Below are positions 34,873 through 47,100 of a DNA stretch of 64,000 nucleotides, in pieces. The translations under genes were made by a program, and so were the position numbers. The notes under the pieces are model-generated. The model saw only the letters and a program-made list of their open reading frames with translations. It had not been told where the DNA came from and ran no database searches. The stretch comes from Voacanga thouarsii (Eukaryota; Streptophyta; Magnoliopsida; Gentianales; Apocynaceae). The stretch is from assembly GCA_026120185.1 (NCBI GenBank), contig JANUWF010001938.1, positions 248,001-312,000 on the forward strand, written 5' to 3'. Numbering within the stretch: position 1 is the first letter of the stretch; each line of letters opens with the position of its first letter.

Positions 34873-36024
34873 ATGGGTGCTGGAGGCCGTATGAATATTC
34901 CCCATGAGGGAAAGAAACCAAGATCTGACGTGTTCGGACGTGTTCCTTACTCAAAGCCTCCATTCTCTCTAGGAGAGATCAAGAAAGCCATACCACCCCA
35001 TTGTTTCCAGCGATCTGTACTAACCTCTTTCTCCTATGTCATCTATGATCTGGCAATTGCCTCTCTCTTCTACTATATCGCCACAAACTATATTCCTCTC
35101 CTCCCTGAGCCTTTTGCGTACCTAGCCTGGCCACTTTACTGGATCTGCCAAGGCTGTGTTCTGACTGGTGTTTGGGTCATAGCCCATGAATGTGGCCACC
35201 ATGCTTTCAGTGACTACCAATGGCTTGATGACACTGTTGGCCTTATACTTCACTCTGCTCTTCTTGTCCCATATTTCTCCTGGAAATACAGTCATCGCCG
35301 CCATCATTCTAACACTGGTTCCCTTGAGCGTGATGAAGTCTTTGTGCCCAAAGTGAAGTCCAATATCCGTTGGTTTGCCAAGTATCTTAACAACCCACCT
35401 GGCAGAGTCTTGATACTTGTTGTCCAGCTCACTCTAGGGTGGCCTTTGTACCTGATGTTCAATGTTTCAGGGCGGTCCTATGACCGGTTTGCCTGCCACT
35501 ATGACCCCCATGGTCCCATTTACTGTGACCGCGAGCGCATTCAAATTTACATTTCTGATGCTGGTGTTTTTGCAGTCACTTATGGGCTGTACTGTCTTGT
35601 GGCAGCCAAGGGACTTGCCTGGGTTGTGTGTGTTTATGGAGGTCCATTGCTCATTGTGAACGGGTTTCTTGTACTGATCACATATTTGCAGCACACTCAC
35701 CCGTCACTGCCTCATTATGATTCCTCAGAGTGGGATTGGCTGAGGGGGGCTTTGGCTACTGTTGACAGAGACTATGGGATTCTGAACAAAGTGTTCCATA
35801 ATATAACAGATACTCATGTTGCACACCATTTGGTCTCAACCATGCCTCACTATCATGCGATGGAGGCCACAAAAGCAATCAAGCCAATATTGGGCAACTA
35901 TTACCAATTTGATGGAACGCCAGTTTTCAAGGCAATGTGGAGAGAAGCAAAAGAGTGTATTTACGTTGAACCTGATGAAGGAGACCAGAACAAAGGTGTC
36001 TTCTGGTACCAAAATAAGCTTTAA
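34873..36024 (+). CDS. FAD2: Omega-6 (delta-12) oleate desaturase, ER
   Basis: FAD2 converts oleate on phosphatidylcholine into linoleate in the ER membrane, using cytochrome b5. The coding region has no introns and gives 383 aa, the normal length. The three histidine boxes that hold the di-iron centre are intact: HECGHH at 105-110, HRRHH at 141-145 and HVAHH at 315-319. Hydrophobic spans at about 55-75, 84-103, 178-200 and 227-272 fit the membrane topology. The C-terminus YQNKL is the aromatic ER-retention signal type. T148, S322 and M324 are residues typical of desaturases rather than of hydroxylase or epoxygenase variants, so ordinary desaturation is expected. Codons are GC-richer than the surroundings. 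Confidence 0.98.
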   Translation: MGAGGRMNIPHEGKKPRSDVFGRVPYSKPPFSLGEIKKAIPPHCFQRSVLTSFSYVIYDLAIASLFYYIATNYIPLLPEPFAYLAWPLYWICQGCVLTGVWVIAHECGHHAFSDYQWLDDTVGLILHSALLVPYFSWKYSHRRHHSNTGSLERDEVFVPKVKSNIRWFAKYLNNPPGRVLILVVQLTLGWPLYLMFNVSGRSYDRFACHYDPHGPIYCDRERIQIYISDAGVFAVTYGLYCLVAAKGLAWVVCVYGGPLLIVNGFLVLITYLQHTHPSLPHYDSSEWDWLRGALATVDRDYGILNKVFHNITDTHVAHHLVSTMPHYHAMEATKAIKPILGNYYQFDGTPVFKAMWREAKECIYVEPDEGDQNKGVFWYQNKL

Positions 36025-37920
36025 ATTTTGCTGCTTGACAAAGTGGAGGCAGGAAGTTATGTCTTTCCTTGGCCGAGATTTAGCCCCTTCCCAGTACCAT
36101 TTAGGTTGTTTTTGCTAGTTTGTACCGAGCCTTGCATTTTAGTTTGACAATGTAGTTGATTGCATTAATCAGGCGGGGCGAATCTTACAAAAAGAATGGA
36201 TTTGAAGTGCTCATTGGCCTGTGCCAACCTTGATTGGAAGCAAGCGTTGCATTAGTACATTTGTTTTTAATCTCTACTTTGCTGTAGTATGTCCTCTTAG
36301 GACAGGAGCAAAAACATCTAGCGTGAGACATTTTGCAAAAACTCATTCTTGTAGTCCGGAAACTCAGTTAACTACTTTCTCTTGCCTTTCAAATCATTGG
36401 AATCTCTTGTGCTCGATTAGTAAATCACTTTCAGTTATTTACAAAGTTTGATTTATTATGGCTTGAGAATGGTTTGCAATTTGCTTACACGTTGACATGC
36501 TTTCTGAAGTGAAAATTATTCGACATGCTTTCTGAAGTGAAAATTATTTGTCATCAGGAGTAGCTTATGTTAGTATGCTTAACAGTTCTAGTATGCCTTC
36601 CCTGCATTGAGAAATGAGAATCATTCAGCTTTCTTTTTTGGAAAACTTCAAGGGTCCCTTTATGGGGATCTTGGTAGTTGAGGAACATTTTGTGGGGGAA
36701 GTAGCTTGCGTATTGAATAACTCCTCGTCTTTGGTTCATTCCATCGGTATGCTCTTAGGGTTTTGTAACTTTGGCAATTTTCATTTTGTTCATTTCATCG
36801 ATATATGCTATCTATCATTACTTGTCGCTGTGAACTGAATAGGTATGTCACGAGAAGTATTTTCCTTTGAGGCTGAAGGAAAAGAATTGATCCTCTGCCT
36901 GTCTTATTCCTTGATACCTCTTTCGTGCCTTTCAAATTCCTTTTTGAATTATCACTCCTACGATTCCTAGTTGCAAAAGCCTTTTTGGTAAGCGTTTGCT
37001 GTGAGAGAGTCTTTGCGAACATCCCAACCAATTTCCAAAAAGAATGAACTTTCTTATCAAATCAAGATTGAGTAATAAAATGGCAAATTTAATAGAAATA
37101 ATCAATTGGGGTGCCGATCCTTGTCGGCCTGGCTCAAACTTGAGCATGAAAATGGGGCACTGGGAGCCAAATGTAGCTTGCTCAGTGCTGAAACCGTTAA
37201 CGAAGGCAACTCCATGGGAAGTTTGGTGGCCTAAGATCGAAGCCCAAGCTCGCTATAACCAACACAAATACATATTCTAAGAGATTTCATTTTAAATGAA
37301 TCTCTTTTCTGGAAAAAGAAAAAATAGAGATCGAGTAGGTACAATATATAAATCCCACCCACCCTTCAATCCAAGAATCTCAGTACTTATCTTATTGGCC
37401 GTCCACCTTTCAAAATCTTAATAATAAATAAAGAATCCAAATACATTTTCATTGCACATTAACTCAAGAGTCATAGACAGAAGCTCCGCCTTCACCAAAG
37501 CCTTCGATCATGACAAACACGTCAAAACGGCCAACTCAAAAATTAAAATTGCTCTTCAATTTAATTGAAATGTTACACTGTGACAACTATATAATTAGTT
37601 AGATGAACAAAAAGCATCATTTATAAAGAAATATTTTTACTCTTTTTACCTTACCTAAATTGATATTTGATCAACTTGATGCGAAATTTTATAATATAAT
37701 AAAAATAAAAAATATATAAAATTTAAAATATTTTATATTCAATATAAATATATAAAAATATTTATTATTTTTTAATATATAATATATTAATTTTTTTAAA
37801 AATAATTTAAAATAATAAATAAATTAATTTCGTTACATTATCATTGTCGCATTAATTAGTAGGATTTCTCTCAAATTTGGTGTTTAGCTATTTGACGCTA
37901 AACCATTTATGCGTAGTGAC
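36025..37920. other. FAD2 3' UTR and gene-poor spacer
   Basis: The first 200-400 bases are probably 3' UTR. A 28-bp tandem duplication (36494-36521 and 36522-36549, one mismatch) follows. The remainder has short ORFs without recognisable features and becomes AT-rich from 37600. Confidence 0.5.
36494..36549. repeat. 28-bp tandem duplication downstream of FAD2
   Basis: Two direct copies of a 28-bp unit beginning GACATGCTTTCTGAAGTG, differing only at the last base (C versus T). Confidence 0.9.
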
Positions 37921-37923
37921 GTT

Positions 37924-37933
37924 GCCACGTGGC
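37924..37933. promoter_or_regulatory. Perfect G-box/ABRE palindrome in a GC-rich island
   Basis: GCCACGTGGC sits in an unusually GC-rich stretch (about 37915-38060) within AT-rich DNA. It is a strong bZIP/bHLH site by sequence, but no gene start is recognisable nearby. Confidence 0.4.
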
Positions 37934-38172
37934 ATCCAACTCCCTCGTGGGGGCTGAGGTGGGCCGGCCTGGCCCAGAGCCGGCTCACGAGTCTCGTGTG
38001 GTTTGCTTTTTCTTTCTATGCATGACGTGATGTGAGATTTTGTTGGGCTGGCCTGGCCGAGCGATGAATGATGGGATATCCATCATGATTCTCATCTCTG
38101 ACATCCAGTGCTGATCCAACGGTCGCTGTTCTCCCGCACAGAATATATTTCTCTTTACACTTATATCCGTGT

Positions 38173-38305
38173 GTGTTCGTGTGGAGGTCTACAGGGTAGG
38201 GCCCAACAATACCTGATCCTTTGCCGAGGGACCAAAATGTTATTGTGTTCGTGTGGAGGTTTACAGGGTAGGGCCCAACGATACCTGGTCCTTTGCCGAG
38301 GGACT
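38173..38305. repeat. 72-bp tandem repeat, nearly two copies
   Basis: The unit beginning GTGTTCGTGTGGAGGT recurs at 38245 with four or so substitutions over 61 bp. The apparent ORF across it (38108-38314) is a by-product of the repeat. Confidence 0.85.
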
Positions 38306-38309
38306 GTTA

Positions 38310-38665
38310 GTTGATTTGATAAAATTAAAATTCGAAGTATAAAATTTAAATATTTAAATATTAAAAATTAATATCTGAATCTGAAATTTAAATTAATTTT
38401 TATATTATATTTTATTATAATTTAAAATAAGTATAAAAAAATATTAATAATTAGATGAATATTTAATATATTTAAATTTTAAATTTATTTAAAATTTATA
38501 ACAGTTACGTTTTAATCAATTAAGTAATAATAAAAATATATTATTAAAAGTAATTAATTAATTAATTATTTAATATTATTTATTATCAAATACGTTTAAT
38601 TTAAAAAGTACTTAATTAATTAATCTTAATTGCTTAAACAAGTTACTAAACAAACCTTAAGCCTA
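38310..38665. repeat. AT-rich dispersed repeat, copy 1
   Basis: It shares blocks in the same order with 62620-62940, for example TTTATATTATATTTTATTAT, ACGTTTTAATCAATTAAGTA and ATAATAAAAATATATTATTA. Its end reads ACTAAACAAACC. It probably represents a MITE family. The composition is so biased that chance similarity contributes. Confidence 0.4.
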
Positions 38666-39374
38666 TTGTATAGCTTAAATGCTATCTCTTAATTTGCTAT
38701 CAAATAAAATTATACAAAATAGATGGTTTGGTGTAGATTTAGGGTGTATTTGAATAGTACGTAGGAAAACGAGATTTAAGTAAGTAAAAAAAAAAAAATT
38801 ATGTGTTATAAATATATAATAATTTTTTAAAAATAAAAATTATTTAAAATTAAAATAAGTTTTGTATAGCAAAGAAAAGTTGGCACAAATAGAGGAATTT
38901 TTACATGGACGGTGGATTAATTGCATTGATGAGTTGTATCGTATAACTTATGTTGCATTCAGTACAACAATATAATTTATCAATGCAGTTGATTCATGGA
39001 CTATTGGTCCATACTAGAATTTTCCACACAAATACACCCATGGTTAGAAGCCGACGGCCATAGGCGTCACCAGCTAAGAAAATCAAAGTCAATCCTGGTT
39101 CCAAACGTTTGAAACAAATGAGCAACTGTTCTTCCTCAAGAAGTTGCAGGCACTGGTGGAGGTTTAGTAACAGACTGTTCCTGTCATTTTTGCACAAAGG
39201 TTAATTTAGTGATTCAGTTTTTGACAGCAACAGAGGAAACAATAAACAAGCTTTCATGCCAAGAAACAAACTATAGACTACTTGTTGATGTTGAAAGTTT
39301 TTGTTGGGATGAAATTGTCTTTGACAAAATTTCTTGAAGATAAAGCTGGTCTCGTTTTGTCTCTCTAGTTAGTG

Positions 39375-39735
39375 TTGTGTTTTTTTTTTATTAGAATGGT
39401 CCGTTTTGGGGCAATTCTATATTAACTGGTCCAATTATTGTAAGAAATTTTCATATGACCTTAACGCATTCATAAAATACGTCCAAACAAATAAAAATAT
39501 ATTTGCATTCTCATTTAATGTGTTTCCATTGTTTCTTAATATAATACCGTTAGGGAACTATTTTCCTAATTAAGACGCAATGCAAACAGTTCTCTAATGA
39601 CGTTAAAGACTGCGTTATCATTTTGTTAGGTCGCATTTTATGAATGCGTTAAGATCAGATGAAGACTTTCTGTAATAGTTGGGCCAATTGATGCGAAATG
39701 ATCCCAAAAGGGGCCATTCGGATAAAAAAAACTCT
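39375..39735. mobile_element. MITE with long terminal inverted repeats, Mutator-like
   Basis: About 100 bp at the left (TTTTTTATTAGAATGGTCCG, TTAACTGGTCCAATTATTGT, CTTAACGCATTCATAAAATA) returns inverted at the right (CGCATTTTATGAATGCGTTA up to CCAAAAGGGGCCATTCGGAT). The arms match over most of their length. The interior is about 150 bp and non-coding. The long TIRs and poly-T start resemble Mutator-derived MITEs. A 9-bp target duplication was not found by eye. Confidence 0.65.
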
Positions 39736-41860
39736 GCTATGATCATCATGTGTTCTTGCAGCATTGCGTCATTGGGTATATTTTTAATCATTTTGTTTAA
39801 GCATAGCTATTATTTGCAGATCAACGACCTTGGCTGCTGCATGTAAGCCAGGGCTTTAGGTACATACCCCAATGTCGTTGGTTTCATAATTTTCCAAACG
39901 CATATAAAGAACAAGCTTATAATGCAAGGGTGTATCTTGATGAGACGTTCATAGAAGGTTTGAAGGCATGGCCAGTTGAGAGTGAAGGCTAGCTATTATT
40001 GATAGGCATGTCCAGTTGAGACCAATCGGGATAAGGGAACCAAACATGCAAATCTATCCTAGAACCAATGTAGAAGAGTCCTGAAACCTTTAACGTCCTC
40101 AAAAGAAAGAAAAAGAATCCGACATGAAAGAGCGAGTACAATGTGGAAGAAAACTATATTATCCATATGGCCGAAGTTGTACTAACATAAAATATGCAGG
40201 AAAAAGATCTTTGAATTGATTATTAAAGTGATTTGGTATTGTTTGATTGTTGGAGATTATGATTGTTGGGATTCTGATAGCTCCTTGAGTATGTTGTGAG
40301 TGTGATACTAAATCAAAATCGGCAGAAAGTTGATTTGTACTAGAGCTAAAAGCATAGAGACAAAGGGAAACAACCAAGTACTTGCAAGTGAGTACTGTTG
40401 CTCTTGAATGTACACTAGCATAATTAAGAAAAACAAGAAACAAGTTCTGCACAAGGATATGCAGAAACCGGCATTTTGTTTGAGAAAGACAGAAATCGGC
40501 AGGCCCATCAACCATGTGCTTGCAGGAGGATTTGTAGTACCATGATACCAATCTGCAAAGCACGAAGAGAACTGGTAAATCAAGTAAAAACCATAGGTAA
40601 AGACAGTCAAATTTCACATGTTAATCCTAGGTCACCAAATCAGGAATACGACAAGCTCATAGTAGTAAATTAAGTTTATCTCAGGCCCTCGGCCACTTAT
40701 TTCATAAGAATCTTTCGACAAATGAAGTTGTCTCTCCCACGGTTAATTGTGCAATTGGATCTTAAAGATTTGGTAGTATTAAACGTAACAGCAGGAAGGG
40801 AAGGTGCAGGAAGGTAAAAATATGGTTTACCTAAAGAAGGAAAGATGATAATTGAATCTGAGGTACTTGTGAGGATGCGGATACGTCCGTAGAGAAATCC
40901 TCTTTATGCAAGCCATGACATTTGGCTCTGTTTCAGCTACGCGGTTCTCTGTAATGAGTATCACGTATGCATGTTTGCTAAACATGTTTATTTTCATCTG
41001 ACCACAATACCCATGGTGATAGAACCCACCTACCCCTCTTCCTTACCAAATACCCAGCCCCGCCCCGCCTCCGGCATTCACACACACACACACAAAAAAA
41101 GAGAAGTTTCCAATCCATAGATTGTAGTTGGCTCTGATTTTTATTTTTTTATTTTTTGCTAAATAAAAAGAAAAAGTGTTCGTGATGATTATCAAGAGAC
41201 TTCCTGTTATTCCATATTCGTACTTTCGTGTTTATTAATAAACATATCAGATTAATTGAACATGTAAATATTGACTCGTTAAAATAAAACTATTAAAAAT
41301 AAATGTAATTATCAAAAATTATTATACCGATTAAAATTTGAACTCATGACTTTGATAGTAATATCTATAATTAGCAAAGTAACAAATGAGAGATCTTGAT
41401 AAATATAATGATTAAGAATTTGCAAAGTCATTCCATGTGCGGAGTGATGCTTACCTCTGCTATATCTTTCACTTGATTTGATTGCCAAAGATGAAAACAA
41501 CATTGACCGAAAAGCCTTCCCATTCAAGAAAATGGGAGAAGGTTAAGATATTGAAATTTGATAAAACAAATAGGCAAGTTGGCAACTACTCTGCTTTATG
41601 CTGATCCAAGAAATTGAATTATTATGGTCCTCTTTTAAAATTGAAAGTCTAGGGAACAGAGGACCCTTCTGTCATTTTGAGTAAGATCGTATTATATGAT
41701 AACTGTGGGACCATAGCTTGATACTACACTTTATTGACTCTCTCCCTTCTCCGATATGTCACAAATGGATTCATCCAATCCTCACCTTAACAGACAGCTC
41801 GTTTTTCTTTCATTTTTTTCCTTTTGTTTCTGCTGTCCAAGAATAAATAATCCTTTGCTT
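39736..41860. other. Gene-poor spacer between FAD2 and the VQ gene
   Basis: The longest frame is minus 40159-40617 (152 codons). It has no family motif and overlaps a second open frame, so it is not called. A CA/A-rich run lies at 41080-41105. Confidence 0.45.
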
Positions 41861-41867
41861 CTTCGCC

Positions 41868-41876
41868 TATATATAT
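41868..41876 (+). promoter_or_regulatory. TATA box of the VQ gene
   Basis: TATATATAT about 113 bp before the ATG at 41989 predicts a leader of about 80 nt. Confidence 0.6.
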
Positions 41877-41988
41877 CTTAACATTCCCAGCTTCTGCTAT
41901 AAAAAATCACCAACTACTGCAGCATTCCTCCATTCTCTTTCCCAGGATCTCTTTCTTAAACACAAATAAAGAATTAATCTCAATCTTG

Positions 41989-42495
41989 ATGTATATCATG
42001 GAAGGGATGATGAAGAAACAGACTTGTGGTGTTGCAAACCCAACTCCATCAGCACTAGGTGTGCACAAGGATTCACAAGCAATATCCAAAGTGAAGCCAA
42101 AAATTCGCATAATTCACATATTTGCACCAGAGATTATTAAGACAGATGCTGCAAACTTCAGAGAACTTGTGCAAAGACTCACTGGAAAGCCCACAGACAA
42201 CAACTGCATCAAGAAAAGGCAAAGAATTCCCAGCAGAAAGGAGGAGTCAAGGAGCAGTGCTTTTCCCCTGAGGCCAATGGCCAAGAAAATGGAACTGAGA
42301 AGTGGGTTTCATTGTTCTGAGTTCACAGAGAGGATTAAAGGGGAAGAAGAAATATGGAAAGGTGCAAACTCCGGTGGCGGTTTCTTGGGTGGTTTTGCTG
42401 AGTTAGAGGGTTTCATGGAACAGCTTAATGAGTTTCCACTGCTTCCCATGGATGCTCCTCACATGGATGCCTATGGACAATCCCAGCTTGCTTAG
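41989..42495 (+). CDS. VQ motif-containing protein
   Basis: VQ proteins are small plant nuclear cofactors that bind WRKY transcription factors and tune defence and development. The single exon gives 168 aa from the ATG at 41989 (MYIMEGMMKK) to TAG. The core reads KVKPKIRIIHIFAPEIIKTD, then FRELVQRLTG at 57-66, an exact FxxxVQxLTG motif. A basic patch follows (KKRQRIPSRKEE), and a C-terminal Gly/Phe-rich part (GGGFLGGFAELEGFMEQL). A second Met (MEGMMKK, residue 4) could be the real start. Next to the fibrillin gene, as VQ17 and VQ25 are in Arabidopsis (from memory), which suggests the VQ17/25 group. Confidence 0.92.
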   Translation: MYIMEGMMKKQTCGVANPTPSALGVHKDSQAISKVKPKIRIIHIFAPEIIKTDAANFRELVQRLTGKPTDNNCIKKRQRIPSRKEESRSSAFPLRPMAKKMELRSGFHCSEFTERIKGEEEIWKGANSGGGFLGGFAELEGFMEQLNEFPLLPMDAPHMDAYGQSQLA

Positions 42496-44156
42496 CTAGT
42501 TAGTGTTAACTTGGAATATGGGGTTTCTTTATGACTATTCCATTAATTATTCATATTTAATTGTTTTAGGTTACATAATTCCATCTCTTTCTCTTCTGAT
42601 TCTCTGATAAATATTACAAGAAAGTTTACGGGCTGGCGTTGTATATATGTTTTAACGAGGAAATGCAGTTCATCTATTGTCTTCCACAGCCAAATGGAAA
42701 AGAAAAAAGAGCTCAAAATGCAGTCTCCTACGTTTTCTCCATTTGGATGTTCATCAGGCTGCGACTATAGTTTTCATCAGAGCTTCCTGTATTCCAAGTT
42801 TAGGCTTTATTTGTCTTCTTTTTTGTGTACTTTGCCATGATTTTTGTTGTTAACTTTTGGACAGTGAACTAGGTTTTGTTGTTTCCCTCGTGAGCTTTGA
42901 TTTCTCTCTGGTAAAGCGTACCGTCACAGTCTCTCACATGTTTATGTCTTTGTTTTGTTTCCCATACAAGAATAGAGTTTGGCTAACCAAATTGGACTTT
43001 GGGAGAGATTTTGTAATTGATTATTGTTTTGCCTTTCTTGTAGGATTCCTCTTTTGAATGATCATTTTCACAAGTAGTCTCTAACTAATTCTTAGATAAT
43101 CCTTCAAATACCAATTTTGATATAATACATTATTACAAGAAAAGAGGAAGATCGATCTTCCATGAGCCGTAGTAATAATAGAATGTAATACTTTCAGATT
43201 TGTAAAGAAAGTTTTACGAATAGAATTATTGTCTAGTCTTTTAAATGAACAATTAGGACATCATTAGCATAAAGTAAAAGAGTAATTTCTTAAACTTATA
43301 AAAGAATTCTCCTTATTGAATTAGTAAATCTTAACTTTGTTAGTCATGTGACCCATGTACATCTCTTTTATGCAAGATTGTATTCATTTCTAATGTAAAG
43401 ACTGATTAATTAATTAATTTAATTCATAAATATTACTGGTAAAATATTAAGGTTGTAAAAATTGAATTTGAAATTGCACAATTTCTTTTACATCAATTAT
43501 AAATATATGTACAAAAATTTCGAAAAATTTTTCAATAGAAAACCAAAAAAGTTACACGAAAAATTAAAGGTAAGTCAGATAAATTAACACGCAAAAATTC
43601 AGATAATGAAAGAACCGCACAAATTTTGAGACCCAAAATGTGCAGCCCCTAATCCCTAAAACTAGCTCGAGTGTTTTTGCACGGTCAAACTAAGTGGAGG
43701 AACGGTCACACCCAACTGCAGCTGCGACTAGATACATTTCCATTACATCTTCATTGCCATAGTTTTGAAATTTCTTCGGTGAAAACATTGATTTATAATT
43801 TCAATGCGTCATTTTAGTTGATTTTTATTAGTAATTTAGTGCTTAAAATTAAATCATTTAGATACCATCAGTCAAAAGGAGTACTACACAAGTAATAATT
43901 ACGTTAGCCAATCACTAAGAAGCATATCAAGGCCCCAACAAAATGAACAGGAAATTGGCTTTGAATACCAAAACCTGCAAGCAACCCAGAAGTTGCAATG
44001 TTTCTCAGTACTTAGTCAGTCTGACTATACAATAACTAATGAGGCCCTCCATGCTGACTTCCCAAAAGTTTGGAATCGGAAGTTTCATCCCTTTTTAACT
44101 TGCTTTCCGAGTGTGGGCAAGTATGTAGTTCCTCCACTTTTGCAGGGGAAGTGGCT
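42496..44156. other. Convergent spacer between VQ and FBN7
   Basis: Both 3' UTRs should lie here. The middle (43060-43560) is AT-rich. No gene or clear repeat. Confidence 0.5.
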
Positions 44157-47100
44157 TCAACTTTCATATTCAACTGCATCTTCCATAGGTGATGGGACTG
44201 GATCCAATCTTGTAAGGACTTCAGGTACTCCACTGGTATCCCTGACTATCTGCACCAATATATTAGAATATGACTTCTTCTCATGAGCTTATTTGTTCTA
44301 AGGTGGCAATGACAAAAGGGTGCTAAGGTCTCGTAAGTAGGAGCAACGGAAATATCTTTCAAGTTTTGCTTCATGTTTTTCCTCCTGCAAGTTTTTAATC
44401 ATTCATATGCAAGCCAGACAAGGATAACAGTTTAGACTTCTAGAAAAGCAACTAAGAATGACTGTTGTCTTTCTAGTGGCATAACAAGGCACGGATGGAA
44501 TGTGGATTCTGGGGATTGTCCCAAAGCTCCGAATGATGATACCACACAGAGAAAATGGAACTGAAAAGGTGGGGGAACAAAATGCATTTCATTGTTAAGA
44601 CAAAGTGTTAAACTATACAAGTGTCAACACATTCAGCATAAAAGTATTCATGCATCGGGGCCATAGCAAGTTTCAAGAAAGATATTTCAACATTGCTACC
44701 GATAGAAACAATACAAACAAGGACTTACCAGGATTTCGTCATCAAGGTAAGAGATCATAAATAGTCTCTGATAACTTCCACCTGCAATCAATCTGTGAAA
44801 CTTAGTATAAATATCCCCAATCACAGGGAAACATAGAGGCAAAATATTTCAATAAGAATGTCACTCTGATTGACAATATCCAAACAACAATGGTCGATGA
44901 CAGCAAGTCAGTTTTCCCTTGTAATAACACGAGGATATCTATATTCCTCTCTTTCATTCATAGTTCATTTTCAGGGATGATGGGGGAAATTAAAACGCCT
45001 AAAATCATAGAATTCAAATGAAAAGTCACTACTCAAGGAGCTCTCCTTTCTTGCATGAGCTGTTTGCCACCCCAAGAGGAGGAGGAGGAGGAGGAGGAGG
45101 CGGGGGGGTGGGGGACCCATGCCTCCAACCCCCAACACACACGCACACAATGTTTTGACCAAAAAAGTAAGAAGTAAATCGGAAAGATAGACAGGACCCA
45201 CCAAGAGGAATTTTCAGCCCACTGGATGCAGCATCCTTAATAGGAGCAGGTAGTTGCTGCACAGTGTTAACTGCCTGACCAAAAGCCCCTTTGAGTTGTT
45301 CAGGTATTGTCTCTTCATTAATCTTTGGGGATTCAAATATCCCTTCAACATATTCCTCTTTCATTCTAAGTGGTCCTTCAACTGAAAGCCTGGTCGAAAG
45401 AATGAAGTTGCTTTCTATCTACAATTTCACCAAAATTATTTTGTTTCATTTACAAAGAAAAAGTAATCAGGCACCACAACTATTGTAATAGTACCTCAGA
45501 CTTAAGCACCACACATGAAGAATGATCACTCAGTTCAAATATGCATGTATTTTTGTAGCCAAGTGTAGCTTATAATCTATATCTCCTTGGTTGGGTTTCA
45601 CAAAATAGGCTCAGTTTCATTTTTTCTGTGTCTATCTATCAATGATGTTACAGATACTGATTATTGCAGATTAATTAGTTTTACTGATTGACTACATTTT
45701 CATTTTTATCATGCCTCATTTCAGTTAACCATATTAATGTATCCTAGAGAAATCCAAGTAAATATTTGCTCAAATGAACAGAAAAGAAGTTAAAAGAAAA
45801 ACTCCATTCTTCCAGCATTTAGATATATCAGTGCTTTTCACAAAGCTTTCGTCACATAGTTAAATTATTTTGTTTCTAGCTGTGAATATTGAAATGTTAC
45901 AAGTAAATAAACACGAGGGATTCTTTATGTACAAAGCTTCAACTTACTCTCGCTGGTTACTGTTCATGAACATAGCAGACCAAGATTGATTTCCAGCTTT
46001 ATTGGATTGTAGAGCTAATTCCAAAAAGTTGATAACTTTGCTTCTAAAGAAGACAGTAGAACTAAGGCTGATACTTAAAATTGCCTTCATATTATGACTC
46101 TGTCCTTGTTTGCTACTAAGTAGATAAGAGAATAATATAATATTAACAACTTCAAATCCTCTTTTCTCTGTTATTGTATACTTAGATGATTTTTTGATGA
46201 AGAGGTCTAGATAATCACCTCTGATGAAGAGGTCTAGATAATCACCTCTTTTCAAATCTAAAAAAAGAACTTTTTCCGTCACTCAAGGAAAGCAAAATGC
46301 TCCTCATCTATTTCTTTCAAGAGGTAAAAGGATAACTCTCTTCCCAATGCAATGAACATGCATATTAGCGTCAAACCATAAAAATGTAAATTACCGAGGT
46401 CATAAATTTCAAATTTGCTGTGATGTTTGCATATCCATCTTTGATCAGCACATCCATTTTTGATAAGTTGGCTAGTGTTGTGGGAAATCTCCTGCAAAAT
46501 ATGATATATCATTGGTTGCTATTCTACAGATGTGGTTCCAAATCCAAATAACTAATAGTTGCTTTAATGGTTTTAACCACATGAACTTGTTTTGTTAACT
46601 AACGTAACTCTATCAGGTGCAAGGAAAAGGAAGTTTCAAGATGTCATCTTACAGGGCTTGGATACCAGTATGGGGGCAAATACACAAATATATCCATTTT
46701 AGTTGGGTCCAACTATAAATAGCCAATCAAACAAAAAGTTATTTGTGTATCTTCATCATTTTCAATTCTCACATACTATTCAGCAAGAAGATCAAAACTT
46801 CATCTGTTCATGATTTACAGTTTCAAGTATAATGCTTGAGTGGTCCACTGGAAAGGAACAGAGGCTGAGATCAAATTTGCAGGTAAAGCTAACTGAACAG
46901 TAAACAACACTTACTCAAACACAAATCTAGCAGCAAAGAGGCCCGGGCTTCCATTTCCAAACCACTCAAAATTCCATCGGCCTAAAAGATATGGGGACCT
47001 GGACAGCTAAAAATGTTAATTAGTGCCATATAGATAAAAAATATATACTCTACTAGACTAAGCTCCTTTTCAGAAGACTTAACACCTTACGTTGTTGGTC

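Noticed and set aside
38108..38314. Repetitive ORF with a duplicated GLQGRAQ block
   Set aside because: The protein repeat simply reflects the 72-bp DNA tandem repeat.
40159..40617. 152-codon minus-strand ORF
   Set aside because: No recognised domain; a second frame is open over the same stretch; no splice or promoter support. It could be chance.
44971..45204. Poly-Leu/poly-Pro ORFs in FBN7 intron 5
   Set aside because: They come from translating the (GGA)n and poly-G tract.
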